Below, piece by piece: positions 25,078 through 37,451 of a stretch of DNA of 64,000 bases. Source of the DNA: Ceraceosorus guamensis (lineage: Eukaryota; Basidiomycota; Exobasidiomycetes; Ceraceosorales; Ceraceosoraceae); contig NW_020290014.1 of assembly GCF_003144195.1 (NCBI RefSeq), forward strand, positions 62,001-126,000, written 5' to 3'. The notes beneath the pieces are model-generated. The model saw only the letters and a program-made list of their open reading frames with translations, was not told the DNA's origin and ran no database searches. The position numbers and the translations under genes are program-made. Every line of letters starts with the position of its first letter. Within the stretch, counting starts at the first letter, position 1.

Positions 25078-26749
25078 TTAGAGCTTTTTCAATTTCACCT
25101 GATTCCAAACCCTCCACATTGTCTTTTTCTCCTTGCGATTCAGTAGCAACCTGCGATCCACTGCTAGCTGAAGCGTCTCAAAGTTGTGCTTTTCAGTCTG
25201 CCCATCTTGCGCTTCGGACGGCAGGATGGCAGATGCAGAGTCTGGTGCTGGAGAAGCGTTGAACATTTCTCGAATCTCTTCGCTGGTGAAGAAGTACACT
25301 GGTAGCGAAAGGAGCTGTCAGTCAAGTCGTAGAGCGAGGAATGGCAGGATGTGGGTAGTCGACTTGGCTCCTCACCTCGAGTACCATCCCCGCGCACTGA
25401 GATGGAGGGGCAAGTGCAGGCATGCTCCGATGAGCGCAAATCGGCGCAGACATCTCAAGAACTCTCCATCGGCCTTTTCCTCGCTCTCTCACCATAAAAA
25501 TTCTCCTCCAAATATCGTCCTTTTCTGAATCTGAGCTGGGGCAAATCGTGTCTTGCATAGTCTCTCAAGAGGACGATGCCGCCAGGTTTGAGCAGGGTCG
25601 CAATGTTCCGAACGGCAGCCCGCCACTCTTTGGGATGCAGCGCAGATAGGACAAAGATGAGGACTGCAATGTCTACGCTTGCGGCTTCGACGCCTCTTGG
25701 CAGGTTTGCGCCGCCCGCTCCTGCTTCGGTGGAGGAGAGATCCCAGACGGATGCGTCCAGTGTACCGCATGAAGGCCTCCTGTACAGCTCGTGAGACTGC
25801 AGAGGGCGTGCATGCTGAGCGGTCAGTCCCATCTCGCGTCCGAATGCGCGCGCTCTGTCCACTCTCTCGAGCCCCTCGCACTCACTTGAACCACCCGTAC
25901 GGCTTCTGCAGAGTAGTCGCACGCTACGAGGCTAAGATGCGGATTGCGGTTCATCTCTAGCAGCGGAAAGACGGTATTTCCAGCTCCACATCCTACTTCA
26001 AGCACCCTGGCTGGTCCGTACTGGCCCGTCCAAAAAAGGAAGCAGAGAGAGAGCGCAAGCATTTTCATCAGTCTAGCGTCACGCCATGCTGGTCCTTTGT
26101 GACTGCGCTACTTCATCGCGTTCTGCGCGCTATATACACTCACATCCGCAAAGGTCGTCGCTGTCAGTTCTGGGAATTCGTGGTGCAACCAATGTCTGTC
26201 CCTAAAGAATCGATTCTCGTGACTCGCGTAAAATTCGTCCCAATAGCTAGCCGCATTGCTGTGATAGCGTTCTGGAAGCGATGGATGGCGGGGGGATACG
26301 GTATGGGTGTCAGGTCCGACGAGTGGGGGATGACGAGTGGCGAAATTGTAACTTGGCTCACCGGCTTCTTCTGCAGTGACTTTGCTTTCCCTTTGTTTGC
26401 TCAGCAGACCTTCGACCATTTGCAGATGCTCTGGCGGCGGCTTGGCGTGGTCCCTATCCTCACCGACGAAGCGCGCGGGCCCGTGAGTAGGGGAGCGGGG
26501 GCGGAGTGAAGTGAGTATGGCGCATCGTGAGGGGATCAATCACCCCTTGAAATGTAGCCATGCGTTGAATGGAACGCATGCGATGCCGACTCACCAAGCA
26601 TTGTGTTTCCACATGTCATCGTCCGTGCTCAAAATGCGGTTTCCAAATGTCCGACCTCCTCGGTCGATGCTTTCTGACGACACACGCTCGGCCGCAGCAT
26701 GCAAGAGAGTCTCGGATCCAAAAGCACCGCTGGAGGAGGCGATGGTCAT
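25078..26749 (-). CDS. TRM140: tRNA N3-methylcytidine methyltransferase (Trm140/METTL2 family)
   Basis: Seven exons: 26595-26749, 26362-26453, 26144-26271, 25886-26020, 25493-25796, 25376-25396 and 25078-25298; 351 residues. Class I SAM-dependent enzyme that makes m3C32 in the anticodon loop of tRNAs, by family knowledge. Markers in order: RTFGNRIL then MWKHNAWDH (family N-terminus), [29 protein letters not shown]-binding [49 protein letters not shown] and FYVRGDGTRVYFFT. The sixth exon is only 21 nt and encodes RGDGTR with split Val codons on each side. The intron 26272-26361 is 90 nt and in frame; its removal joins EEAE to [10 protein letters not shown] as in homologues. There is no actin-binding N-terminal extension of the S. 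cerevisiae Abp140 type. Confidence 0.9.
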
Positions 26750-27120
26750 CTCTTGGTGCCCTCCGTTCAGCCCTAGACTGTCGAGCGCAGACACGCTACG
26801 CAAGAGAACAGAAAGCCGCAAGGTCAGTATTGAAAATCAATGGGTATCTTCGCTCAACAATCGATTCCGCAGCGCTTTGCTTGTGTTCCTGTGCATTCAC
26901 TGCGAGTGGCCGCGTACACTTTTCCCGTTTGGCTACGGATCTGAAGAGAGGTGCAAACATCGAGAATGGACAAGCTTGGCAACATACAAATACAATTGCT
27001 GCATAGAACCGCTACGAACGTGGCTTTCGTTGACATGCAGTCCATTGCTCCTGGGAGGGGGGCCCGTCGTTCCATCTACACCCCTGCGCCCCGCACCGCA
27101 CCGCACCGCACCTGGACTGC

Positions 27121-28107
27121 TCACTTTAGATCTTCGGCGGACTGGGGAGCAGATGGACCTGTCTGACCTTCTTGAATGGCCGAATCCGCATTTGCAGGCG
27201 CGACTGCCGCTGTAGCTTCAGCAATGATGCCCGCCAACGCATCAGGAAAGGTCAGACCGGACACTGCTTCTTTTCCGACGGGCGATAGTTTGCGCCAGGT
27301 TCTGCGAGGGAGCGATGATGCAGCAGCTAGTCAGTCAAGCTTTGAGCCAGATGAGATACGATGATGAGAACAAAGGAGCATACAGGCATATATGCGATGA
27401 TGACGTGCGTCGCTCCTGCTCCTGGTCTGCCTGGTCTGCCTGGTGTGCCGAGTGATTCCACATCTCGACTGCTACAGCACGCAAAACTCACTTCTTAAGA
27501 ATGTCGATCACCTTTTCCCTGGTGTAGTCCGGGTGCGCTTGTGCGAATGCAGCCAGCTGCTCCTCCAAGAAGACCAATACCGCCGCATCTTCCAGCAACT
27601 GTGTTGAAGGGTTGCGAGTCCTTTCAGTCGAGTGCTTCTACATGCACGTAGCCGAGGAAGCGACATTCGTTTCTGCCTCACCTGAGTGCCCGCTTCCCCA
27701 CCTTCCTTGCCAGGTTTCAGGTCCTCCTTTCTGACCCACATTGCCACATTCTCCGCATCCTCCTCGCTCACTGCAGCCGAAAGCAAGAGCTCCTTTGCTC
27801 TGTTGGCCTGCGTATCGTACAATCCCCTTCTCCACTTGAAATAACCAGCTTTGCCCTCGGGATAGCTGGATCGAGGAGTCTTGAATCGCTCGAGATGTTG
27901 ACATCGCGCAGCTAAGAGCACAACTTTGCGAGCATGACCTGAACGAAGGGTGGAAAAGTGAGAGGTGGAGGAGGGATAGTCTGAGAGGAGCTTGGTGGCC
28001 CAGCTCTCTACGCCGTCTGCGTAGGACAGCTCCTTGGACTCTGGATCACCAGAGTGAGCTTCATCGACTAGCTGCCTAGCTTTTTGTAGCGCAGCGTCAG
28101 AGGACAT
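27121..28107 (-). CDS. DUF4202 domain protein
   Basis: Exons 27682-28107, 27492-27598 and 27121-27301; introns of 83 and 190 nt; 237 residues. The family's conserved blocks are present in order: ARCQHLERFKTPRSSYPEG, AGYFKWRRGLYDTQANRAKEL, MWVRKEDLKPG, LLEDAAVLVFLEEQL, EKVIDILKKTWRKLSPVGKE. The many His/Arg/Glu positions suggest an all-helical HD-like fold, but no activity is established to my knowledge. The start chosen is ATG at 28107; the GTG seven codons upstream is unlikely in a fungus. It is transcribed in the same direction as TRM140, with about 370 bp between them. Confidence 0.85.
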
Positions 28108-28838
28108 GGTTTGAAGAGCAAGAGCCACCGAGTAGCCGCGCGCTCCGATTTCGCCGGCTTTTTGGTGAATGAGTGGCAGCTGGACTGAATGAGAGCACCG
28201 AAGGAGGTTGCCGAGGTACGAGGAAAGGAGTCAGAGTCGCGAGTGTCAAGTGAGGAAATCAGTCAAGTTTAAGGTGCCAAAACCCTCTTGGAATCGCGAG
28301 CCAACGATAAGGCGAACATTTATCAGCTGCTCGACATGCAAAAGGGTCTCGAACAATCTGCCGCGGACCCGCTTGTCGCGTGCATGCTGCACGCCCAGAT
28401 GCACGATCCAATCACAAATTAAGGAGCTCGCAATCAGTTCGTGTATGATAGGTGAGGCCGACGATCGAAGGTGCCTATTTAATTATTGGTGATTGTAGCC
28501 CTGCCCCTCACGCACGCAAGCACTCACACTCCATGCAGTCACAGCTGTTCAGTCACTGCGACAAAGGAGCTCAGCTGTGCCAGGAGCTAGCTGGTGAATG
28601 GACACAAAGCGACTCCAGTCGCAGCTGTTCAGTCACTCGTCATTCAGTAAATGCGACAAAGGAGCTCAGCTGTGCCAGGAGTTGGTGAATGGACACAAAT
28701 TAGCGACGTAGGCAAGACGCTGCCATCGCAATTCACAGCTTGACCGATTACTCTCACTCGCGACTCGTAGGTGTGTCGCTCGAAGTCTTGAGGTCTGAGT
28801 CGAGTAGCACAGAGCAGCATACGCACCATCCATACACG
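28108..28838. other. Intergenic region with a duplicated segment
   Basis: Promoter region shared by the divergent DUF4202 and DUF6604 genes. It carries an approximate tandem duplication (listed separately). No gene seen. Confidence 0.5.
28542..28707 (+). repeat. Tandem duplication of an ~80-95 bp segment
   Basis: Copy 1 (28542-28613) and copy 2 (28622-28707) share cagctgttcagtcact, then gcgacaaaggagctcagctg followed by tgccaggag, then ggtgaatggacacaaa and gcgac. Copy 2 has a short insertion (about 15 bp) after the first block, and copy 1 carries an extra ctagc. It lies about 130 bp upstream of the DUF6604 start. Confidence 0.9.
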
Positions 28839-31794
28839 ATGGCAGGTCCACGCTTTGTGCGGAGTCGGTATGAGCAGTACAAGCGAGATACGCAAGAGAT
28901 CGCTAACTGGTTGGGCAGAGAAGCATTGCGTCATGGCTTCAATTTGGGCAGTCTGGTAGCTGCAACGCAGTCAGAGTCATCGGAGGATGTCAATATTAAG
29001 AAGAAGAAGAAGAAGCAAAAGAAGAAGAACGGGAAGAAAAGTAGTCAGAGTCAAAGTTCGAGTCAAAGTCTCCAGACTTCCACCTCGACTCTGACATCTG
29101 CAGTCCAGCAGCTCGAGCTGGGCAGCGATGCACGTGTACAAGCTTCGGTCGAGGGCGAGCAGGCCAAAGAGGCTCTACAAGACGACGACGACGACGACGA
29201 CGACGACGAAGAAGACGAAGATGATCAAGCTGCTCCCACGCTCGCGCAGACCAGCAGCAGTACCGGCATCAAACAGCACGCACAGCAATTGCGCGGCAAG
29301 TTCGTCCTCAGGACTGCCCAATACACGCAGATAGCCAGGTACCTCGTGCAAAGAGGCGTGGCTATTCCATCCGAGGTTCGCACCCTTGTTCAGCGCTGCA
29401 GCAATCGAAGATCTGCCTTTTTACGAGCATCGGCCGGCAATGAGACCTATGACAAAGCTGGGCATAACCATTTCATCTCAGTCTTGGGAGAAGTCAGCGC
29501 CATATTCGGTCGTGCCCCTGCAGGCGAAGCAAAGTCGAACAATGGCGCATCGGCATCGGGTGCACAGCAACTGCCAGGTCGCACGGAAGTGCTCGAGACT
29601 CGAGCATCACCGCTCGCTGGTGGTCCGACTTCGGACAACCCGTATGCCCCTTTGCTCAACCTATTCTCAGGAGCGGATGAGGGCACCGAGCTTCCGGATG
29701 TGCGCTTACCTGGCACTAGACCTGCAGAGGGTGCCAAAGATCCCGCCTCGGAAGCATCGTTCGAGGTCGAGATGAGTCGCGACTTTGCACTCCTCTTGCT
29801 CCTCAGCTTCTACGACGACTTGCACGAAGTGCGGCAGCACATCAAGACGCTATGGATCGACTACCGTGAGGGTCGCATCGACTTGATCACGGCTTCCGTC
29901 ACCAGCAATGCCGGTCTAGAATTGCTGCGAAAGCCGCACGATGAAGTGATGAAGGTCATTGCTTTGTACTACGACGACTGGATGGCAGCTGGAGCAGCCC
30001 TGTTCCTCGTGCGTCAAATGCTCTTCCTCCTCTTGGATCAGATCGACTTGACCCTTCGAAACTTCGACGACCCTGACATCGAAGCGTGTCCACAGCTCAG
30101 TCGAGATACGCTAGAGTACCTCTTCTTGCCCAACCTCTCCATCATGAGGGGCGTAGCCGATATATCTCTCGCCAACCACGTACCGCTGTGCAAACCCGGT
30201 CACTTTGGCAAACTCACCCCGACCACCACCCCCGAAAGTTGGAGCTTTACCAAGCGAAATGAGCAGTTGACCGTCTTGTTGACAGAGTCACTGCCAGAGT
30301 ACTGGCTAGTACCCCCATTTGAGCTTCCTGGCGCTAGGGACATGCGCTCCGGCACAGTTGATGCAGAGGTGCTCGATCCCAACGACCCCAGCAACGACTA
30401 TCGCGCCGACGAGCTGTCTTTGGAGATGAGTCATCTCCGTCGTACTGGTCAGTCTGCTCTTAATCTTCTACACCCAAGTCTTTGCCGACATCAATTGGGT
30501 ACTCGGAGAGAAGGTCAAAGAGGGTCTTGCGCTTTTGCGGTCATCCGCCAGTGGTATGGCTCGAACCATGAAGAATCGCCGAAAGGTGGAAGGACCGGTC
30601 GCGCCGAATGGTTGGCCTAGGGGCAACGAAGTGCTCATCGAACGCTTCACCGAACGTGCCGACGCCTGGTCTAGGACGGATTTGATTGCGCAGTCGAAGA
30701 TCATGTTTGCCAGAAGGCTTGGTGCTCCGCTGGAAGATTTCAAAGAAAGCCTCTTGCTACCTCGCAATCCGCTATTTTGCGGTGTGCAGCTGTTCAAATT
30801 TCAGCTCGAATACCAAATGATGGGCTTCACGATAGCGAATGCGTGGTCGAGCATCTTGATGACGGTGCATCTTTTCGTGGCGTGCCGCAATCAAGAAAAG
30901 TCTCTGGACCGACCGGCAAATCTGGACTGGGCGGACCTTGATCTAGTGATGGAGCTACATGGAGTGGAAGATATCTTTGGCGGCCCCATCCCGAAGAATG
31001 TCATCGACTCGATGTGTGGCTTCATGAGTGCCCAGAATTGGCCCGAAGATGCCGTTCACTCTTTCAAGCGCTGGTTGAACGGAGGAACGTCACAGAATGA
31101 CCTTGCGCGCATACAGCAAGCGCAGAGGCACACCTTTGACTGTCCGCTGAAGCCCTTTCAGGACCACTCACAGATGCTCCAAATTTTTCAAGAAAAGTAT
31201 CGCAGTCGCAAGCAGCTGCATTCCGACATCGACATCAACTACATCCAGCAATTGCTTTCCGACTTGAAGCGAAAAGAAGAAGAGGCGGAAGAGGCAGAGA
31301 TGCAGAGTACCCAAAAGGGCAAGAAAACGCGCGGAAAGAAGCAAGGAGTGCGAGGTCTTCGAAGGAGTCGCAAGCACAACGATCAGAAATTCTCGATTGT
31401 ACAGCTGCTTTCCGTGCTGGAGGTAGGGCTGATACGCGAGACGGCGTCTATTCGGTTCGACTACGTGTCGATGCATCTGAGGTGTGTGGAGTTCCTCAAA
31501 GAGGTGAAACGGGAAGTGAACGAGTACTTTACGCGCAAGCACGGAGCTACTTGGATCGAAGATGATACTCAAATCGCCTATGTGGCAGGCTACATCTTGA
31601 CGGCTGCATCTTTTAGCCAACTCGGCGCGAGCCAGCTGGGCTTGCAGCAAGCAATCTCTAAAACGGGCGCGTGGGTCGCCAGCAAGGTTCTTTACGACGC
31701 TACAAGAGTGTTTCGTAGGGTGTTGGGCGAAAGTCAAGCTGGAGATGCCGAGATTCGCAAGATTGCACTCAGTCGAGCCAGAGCGGAGAGATGA
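28839..31794 (+). CDS. DUF6604 domain protein
   Basis: Exons 28839-30447 and 30479-31794; 974 residues. The N-terminus RYEQYKRDTQEIANWLGREA matches the start of fungal DUF6604 proteins. A Lys-rich block (residues 50-65), an Asp/Glu run (10 Asp from a GAC repeat near 29180) and a conserved-looking FVLRTAQYTQIARYLVQ segment follow. The second half is helical and ends in a basic region. The intron is only 31 nt (gtcagt...ccaag). It is required to keep frame between RRT and VFADINWVLGEKVKEG; otherwise the gene would be frameshifted. Function unknown. Confidence 0.75.
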
Positions 31795-34010
31795 GCGAGT
31801 GGCTGCCAGATTCAGCGAGATTCTTTGGAGGAGAATGAGATTGTACATTGTTAGAGACGCCCCCGCAAGATTTCGATTGAGTGCCACTGTACCAAGTCAC
31901 TGCTAGCCAAGGCTGCCACCCAACTTTTCACTGCAGCAATCCGAAATGGCTCTAGAGCGCGCGAACCCTTCGAACGGTTCTCTGTGGGCCATGCCATTGG
32001 AATCGTGTGGTTTGTCGTGAGACTCTTCATTTGCAAATTTTAGAAGCAGGATATGGTCGACTTGTCACGCGAAGCGGGATGGTGCTGCGTCTGCGAATCA
32101 GAGTCACGCGTATAGAGCGGAGCTTGACGTGACCGACCGTGAGAGTCAGACATATATATAAGTCACTCGCTCTTCTGTGAGTCGAAAAGTCAAAAGTCTA
32201 ATGGTGAATCAAGAATTGAATCTTGAATCTTTGAATCATGAATGTGGTCAATTCGATCCACGTGAGTGAGTTGTCCGATCGAGACACGTGACACAAAAAT
32301 CGCTTGCTTAGCCCGCGTCTTCATGGCTGCGTGTTCCGACTTCCACAAGATGCGGGGGCCCATCGGCAGCGCCGCGATGAGGCAGCAGCACCTTTGAGGC
32401 ACATCAGCTGGCGTCGCGCACCTGCTCAATGTTCGCAACGACGCAAAGCCTTCTTTGCAGCATGGCTAGCTCCTCGGCAGCTCTTTTTAGCTCGACATCA
32501 GCCACGAACACGCTTGTATGGGGAAAGCGCCTGCATCCATCAGCCATCATAAAGACGACGGCCTACGGCCACGCGGCCACTCCTCTTGACAGTACCCGTT
32601 GCATCTGGCAGCCTCGCGCTGCTGCTGCCTTCGCTCGCCTCGCTTTCATGAAAGCTTCATGCGAGTTGCAGCGGAAGGCATGACCCGCCCGCCATATGTC
32701 CGCGTTCCTCTTGCCGCCTGCCGCCTCTCTTTTTCTTTGCGCAACGCCGCGCTGAGAGGGGTGGCACCGATAGTGTTACAGACTTCTTGAAGAAATCCGA
32801 ACCAGCCAGCCAAACGTCAAAATGGCTCTACTCGTAAATCCGCACCCCTGAACAGACTGTCGATCTCGCGGTGAACCGGCGATTTGACACGCCTTGACTC
32901 TGTCGATCGCTTGATCGCTTGGCGGGCCAATATATCACTGAATGAAAAGTGGCCTGAGCGATGCAAGTGGGCGGCATTTGGGTGTGTTCACCAGCGATGA
33001 GCTCGGATCTGTGAAAGCGCGGCACGGGGCAAATGAGCAAGGGCCGGCCAAAGCGTGCAAGCAAGCAAGCGCCTGAGACACCGTGTGTTTGCCTTGCTTT
33101 GCTGAAGAGCCGCGCGGCTCGATCAACCTCGCCATCAGTCACATGTACAGTATATGCGCATGCATGCGAACTAGACTCAGACTCGATTGAAGCAGAAGCA
33201 GCCCCGACTCACACGGCTGCATCCACTCGACGAAGAAGATGACTTGACATTATGACGAAGGCACAATGTGAGTCTGCATGCACAGTCCAAGTGCTTCGTG
33301 CCGGCCTGACCCCTCAGCTGTCATTCACATTGTGATTGCGGTTGGCAAGTCAAACTGCTCATCTTCTGCAGCCTACTAACTACCCTTTTGAAAAGCACAA
33401 GCGTCAGCTCAACTACGGATCTCTGGACCAGACTCTCGTAGTCCTTGCAAGCATGAATGGGCCCACCCCGCATCCAACGTCAAGGTCATGCAGCGTGCTG
33501 CGCAAGTCTCTCGCCATTCATGGGTGGAGTTGCGGAGGTGCACACTCGTCTCCTTCCTCCCGCAGCAGGCTTGTAGCATCTTAGCAGCGCATGACGACGG
33601 CGGCGACAGAAGGCTGAGATAATTCGGAGTCTGAAATAGCTTTGAATGACGTTTACCCCGCACTCACTAATGTTGACTTGGCTTGCTGCTCTTCTTGGCC
33701 TGATTTCTGCACTTTGGTGCGCCGGTTCGTCTCCATTTAGCAATTTGAGCTCGCTTTCAGTTGCCCTCTCAACCGCTCAAGAAATTGCAAGCACGTACTT
33801 TTCCTTCTTGCCATCTCTCTACCACACACGCACTCGTTCCCGCATCCCCCAACCACCTCTTGATCTGTCTGCTCCGCGCTCTTTGCACGCGACTCCTCGT
33901 CTTGAACCTTTTTGCAGGCTCACTTGTTCAGACGCCCGGACCCCTTTGTATCTTGAGCGCGATTTCCCTTTCTCTTGCCTTTTCGTACAACTTGTCAAAT
34001 CGCTGGAATC
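31795..34010. other. 2.2 kb intergenic region
   Basis: No gene supported. Near 32150 there is an AT-rich patch (catatatatataag), around 32205-32240 a run of TGAATC repeats, and from 33780 to 34010 a pyrimidine-rich leader that probably belongs to the downstream Sec14-like gene. Confidence 0.5.
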
Positions 34011-36777
34011 ATGAGCAAAGTGACTGAGATTGGCATGGCCGAGGTGCCGCTCCTCGAGGTGAGTGCGCCCCGTGTCAACCCCAGCTCAGCTGCTGTACGC
34101 AGATCATACTGACGAGCGTTTCTCTACGCACTTTTCGCAGGGCTATGTCGGTGAGTGGCGGCACTCCAGGTCACCTGTTCACGCCAGCTTCTACGGCCCG
34201 GAGCGTCTTGCTGGCAGAATGACACGTAGCTAGCCCAACTGACCGGAAAGCAACTTTCTTTCACAACAGGCAACCTCACCACTGAGCAGGAGGATGCTCT
34301 CAAGGAGATGTGGCTCAACGTGAGTGATTGAGTCTGCTTGTCGAAGCGCACGCCGGACTCACACTCAGACGACGTCTGTCCTGCTGCCCACAGTTTTTCA
34401 AGACCTGCGCATCTGCCAAGGGCTCTGCTTCGGGCGACAAGCCTGCCGATGGCGAAGCTCAGGACGCCAACTGGGACGAAGCTTCCGGTGATCCCAAGAA
34501 AGCTGGTATCCCCAAGGGTGACGCAGCCAAGGAGGAGGCCACCAAGAAGGAGGAAGAGGCTGCTATGAACGAGCTCCTCACCAAGTACGGCTCCGAGGCT
34601 CTGCGCGAGACTTTCTGGAAGTTTGTCAAGGTTCGTCAGAAAACGCAGCTGCCAGGGTGTTTTCGTGAAGCTCGCGCTGACCGCGCTTGCTACCCAGATC
34701 GACAACCCAGACACTGCCATGCTGCGTTTCTTGCGTGCCCGAAAGGTGAGTAGTCACTGTGGGCTGCGAGATGACGACCTTGCATCCCTTTCGCTGATTT
34801 GTTGACCATTGGCACAAATCCATCCAGTGGGACGTAAGCCGCGCAACTGCCATGCTTGCAGGCTGCCTCAAGTGGCGTCTCGACAACGCCATTGAGGAAT
34901 ACGCCGAGAATGGAGACCTTGGAAACGGCGCCAAGGTGAGTGAAGCGAAAGGTTGCACAAGGTCTCGATTAGAAAGCGCAAGCCAGCTCACGTTCACATT
35001 CTGGCTTTTACGCGACTGCTATACAGATCGACAAGTATCTTGAACAGCACAGATCTGGCAAGACGTACGCTGTTGGAACTGCGAGCAACGAGATGCGTGA
35101 GTCGAAAGTCGAAGCCTCCGCATGTGCGAAGCGATGGGATTCGCGCTCACACTCTTGCCCTACAGCCATCGCTCTGATCAATGTGGCGAAGCACTCCATC
35201 GTCGGACAGCCCGGTGCTACGCTGCAGCGCTTTGTTAGCAGCACCATGGAAATCTGGCGTCTCCTTCTCATCCCGCCCAACGACAAGGTCGTTCTGATCT
35301 TTAACATGACAAACTTTGGTCTCAAGAACATGGACTGGTGAGTCTTGGACGCCTTTGCAACGTCGCAATTTCAGCCCTTCCGCGGGGCTCTGTCACGTGA
35401 TCACGCCTGGCCAGAGGCTGACATGCAAGCTTGCCTCTTGGTTTCAATGATGATCCACCAGGAACTGCATCCTTTACATTGTCAAGTGCTTGCAGTCGTA
35501 CTACCCCGAGTCTCTGGGCATTGTCTACGTTCACAATGCGCCCTGGATCTTCTGGGGTATCTGGAAGATCTTGGGTCCCCTCCTCGACCCCGTTGTGCGC
35601 GCCAAAGTCGCCTTTACCTCCAAGCCCGAGGAGCTCGAGAAGCACATTCCCAAGGAGCGTCTCCTCGAAGAGTTCGGTGGCACAATGAAGAACGTGTACA
35701 CTTTCCCCGAGCCAGTCGAGGGCGAGAACGACAACCTCAAGAACGAGTCCAAGCGCAAGGAGACCTGGGGTACCTACATCGGACTGGCCGACGAGTACGA
35801 AAAGGCTACGACTACCTGGGCCAAGGGTGACAAGGAGTGAGTGAAATGCGACTGTGAATCTCTTCTCAGATTAGATCCTCAATGAACTTCTACCCTCTCG
35901 CAGTGAGAAGCTTGTTGAGAAGAGAAAGCTCCTCGTCAAGCAGCTCCGCGTTGCTCAGTACGAGCAGGAGCCTTACTACCGAGGAAAGGGTGTTCCTCAC
36001 AGAGACGGCACTCTGGACGGCCAAGGTATCGTCACCTGGGAGTACCCTCAAAAGGACGGCTCGACGCTCCGCCACATTGTTGGCCGACAACAATGTGTTG
36101 CCACTCTCAAGCGCGAGATCAAGGAGATGCAAGAGGGCAAGTCCGCTGCAGATGTTGAGGCCAAGACTGCCAAGGCTGTTAACGACAGCGACTGGGTCAC
36201 TCTGTACGGCGACGAGCAGGTGCGTCTGGGCAGCGCGAGTGCAAAGTTGACAATCTAGCGCTCATTCGAAGTGTCTTGACTTCCGCAGACTGCGCGCCGT
36301 ATCGAGGGTGAGCGTCTTGACGGCAAGGTCCCTCCTCCTGGAACCAAGTCTGTCGCTCCTCACCAGGCTGGCAGCGTGGACGCTGTCCTCGGCGCAGCGC
36401 CTCAGGGCGCTCCCGCGACAGGAGCGGCCGACGCCGCTCCCGCCGCGCCTGCTGCTGCAGCAGAAGCAGCCGCGGAGCCCTCTGAGAACTTCAAAGATGC
36501 TCCTCAGGCCGACGCCGCTGCGACCGAGAAGGCTGTCAACGGCGACAAGCCCGCAGCTGCCGTGGAGCAAAGTCAAGCGTCCGAGCCCACCGCTACTACT
36601 CCTGCTGCACCCAACGGCGCTGCTCCCAACGGCGCCACCGCGGATTCGGCGCCAAAGACAAACGGCACCAGCGTCAAGGCGAAGGTTGAAGAGAAGAGCG
36701 ATTACGCCAAGGAGGACCTAAAGAACAAGGGCGAGACCCTCGGCCGTCGTTTCTCCAAGCTCATGGGCCGCAAGTGA
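34011..36777 (+). CDS. Sec14-like CRAL-TRIO phosphatidylinositol-transfer protein (Csr1-like)
   Basis: Eleven exons: 34011-34058, 34141-34150, 34270-34319, 34394-34630, 34698-34745, 34828-34935, 35027-35096, 35166-35337, 35462-35836, 35904-36219 and 36289-36777; 640 residues. The second exon is 10 nt and supplies the phase needed for GYVGNLT. The CRAL-TRIO N-terminal helical part is TAMLRFLRARKWDVSRATAML. The lipid-binding Sec14 domain runs from about residue 190 to 340, with DKVVLIFNMTNFGLKNMDW, YYPESLGIVYVHNAPWIFW and LDPVVRAKVAFT. A further conserved-looking C-terminal part has EPYYRGKGVPHRDGTLDG, then an Ala/Pro-rich linker and a basic end GRRFSKLMGRK that may bind membranes. It is predicted to exchange phosphatidylinositol and another lipid between membranes. 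It is the most intron-dense gene here, consistent with high expression and a pyrimidine-rich leader. Confidence 0.93.
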
Positions 36778-37451
36778 TTCTGGACTTGATCGTCTCGCAT
36801 GTTTCGTGGAGTAGACACCTTTGGAGGATGCCTCTTCATACGTCTCGTATATTGATCCGCAGCTCTCACTTCTTTTCCTTCTTGTAACCCCGAGTGCGCA
36901 TAGGAGCGCGCCCTTTGCAGTGATACCCTCGTCTCTTGCCCTTATCTCTAGACAAGCGCTTTTGCGCACAAGGCAAGAGCACGACCTGCGTAGCTGGTGC
37001 TTCTTGAGTCCATACTGCTCCTTCGTCAGCACTTTCGCCGCCCTTCACTTTTGTCTCTTATCGAAATGGAATACAGATCTATATTGCTCAGACTCATCGC
37101 CCGATCGCAGTTGCCTCACATACGGTCGATGCCAGCATGCAGAAACTTCGCCTTGCTGTCCACGATTCTAATTCGCGCATCGTCTGATAGGTTGTATTAG
37201 CTATTGAGATTTTCAATCTTATCACGGTCGTTGGTTGAAAACTAAAGGTACAATGGGTGAGAGAGAGCCTTGGGATTGAGGAAAGTACCAAAGGATGAGT
37301 CAATGAGCAAAATCACTTTGCACAAGCTGCCACTGAGCTCAGCGCTGCTTCTGAAAGAATGGCGGGTATGCGCTGGCGATGCCCCATTCTCCGCGCCCAA
37401 CAACCGCCAGACACCCGCAAAGTCGGCATGTCTAAGCAGATCTTGAGCTCC
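36778..37451. other. Convergent 3' region
   Basis: About 670 bp between the stops of the Sec14-like gene and BYE1. Nothing beyond 3'-UTR-like, T-rich DNA is visible. Confidence 0.5.
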
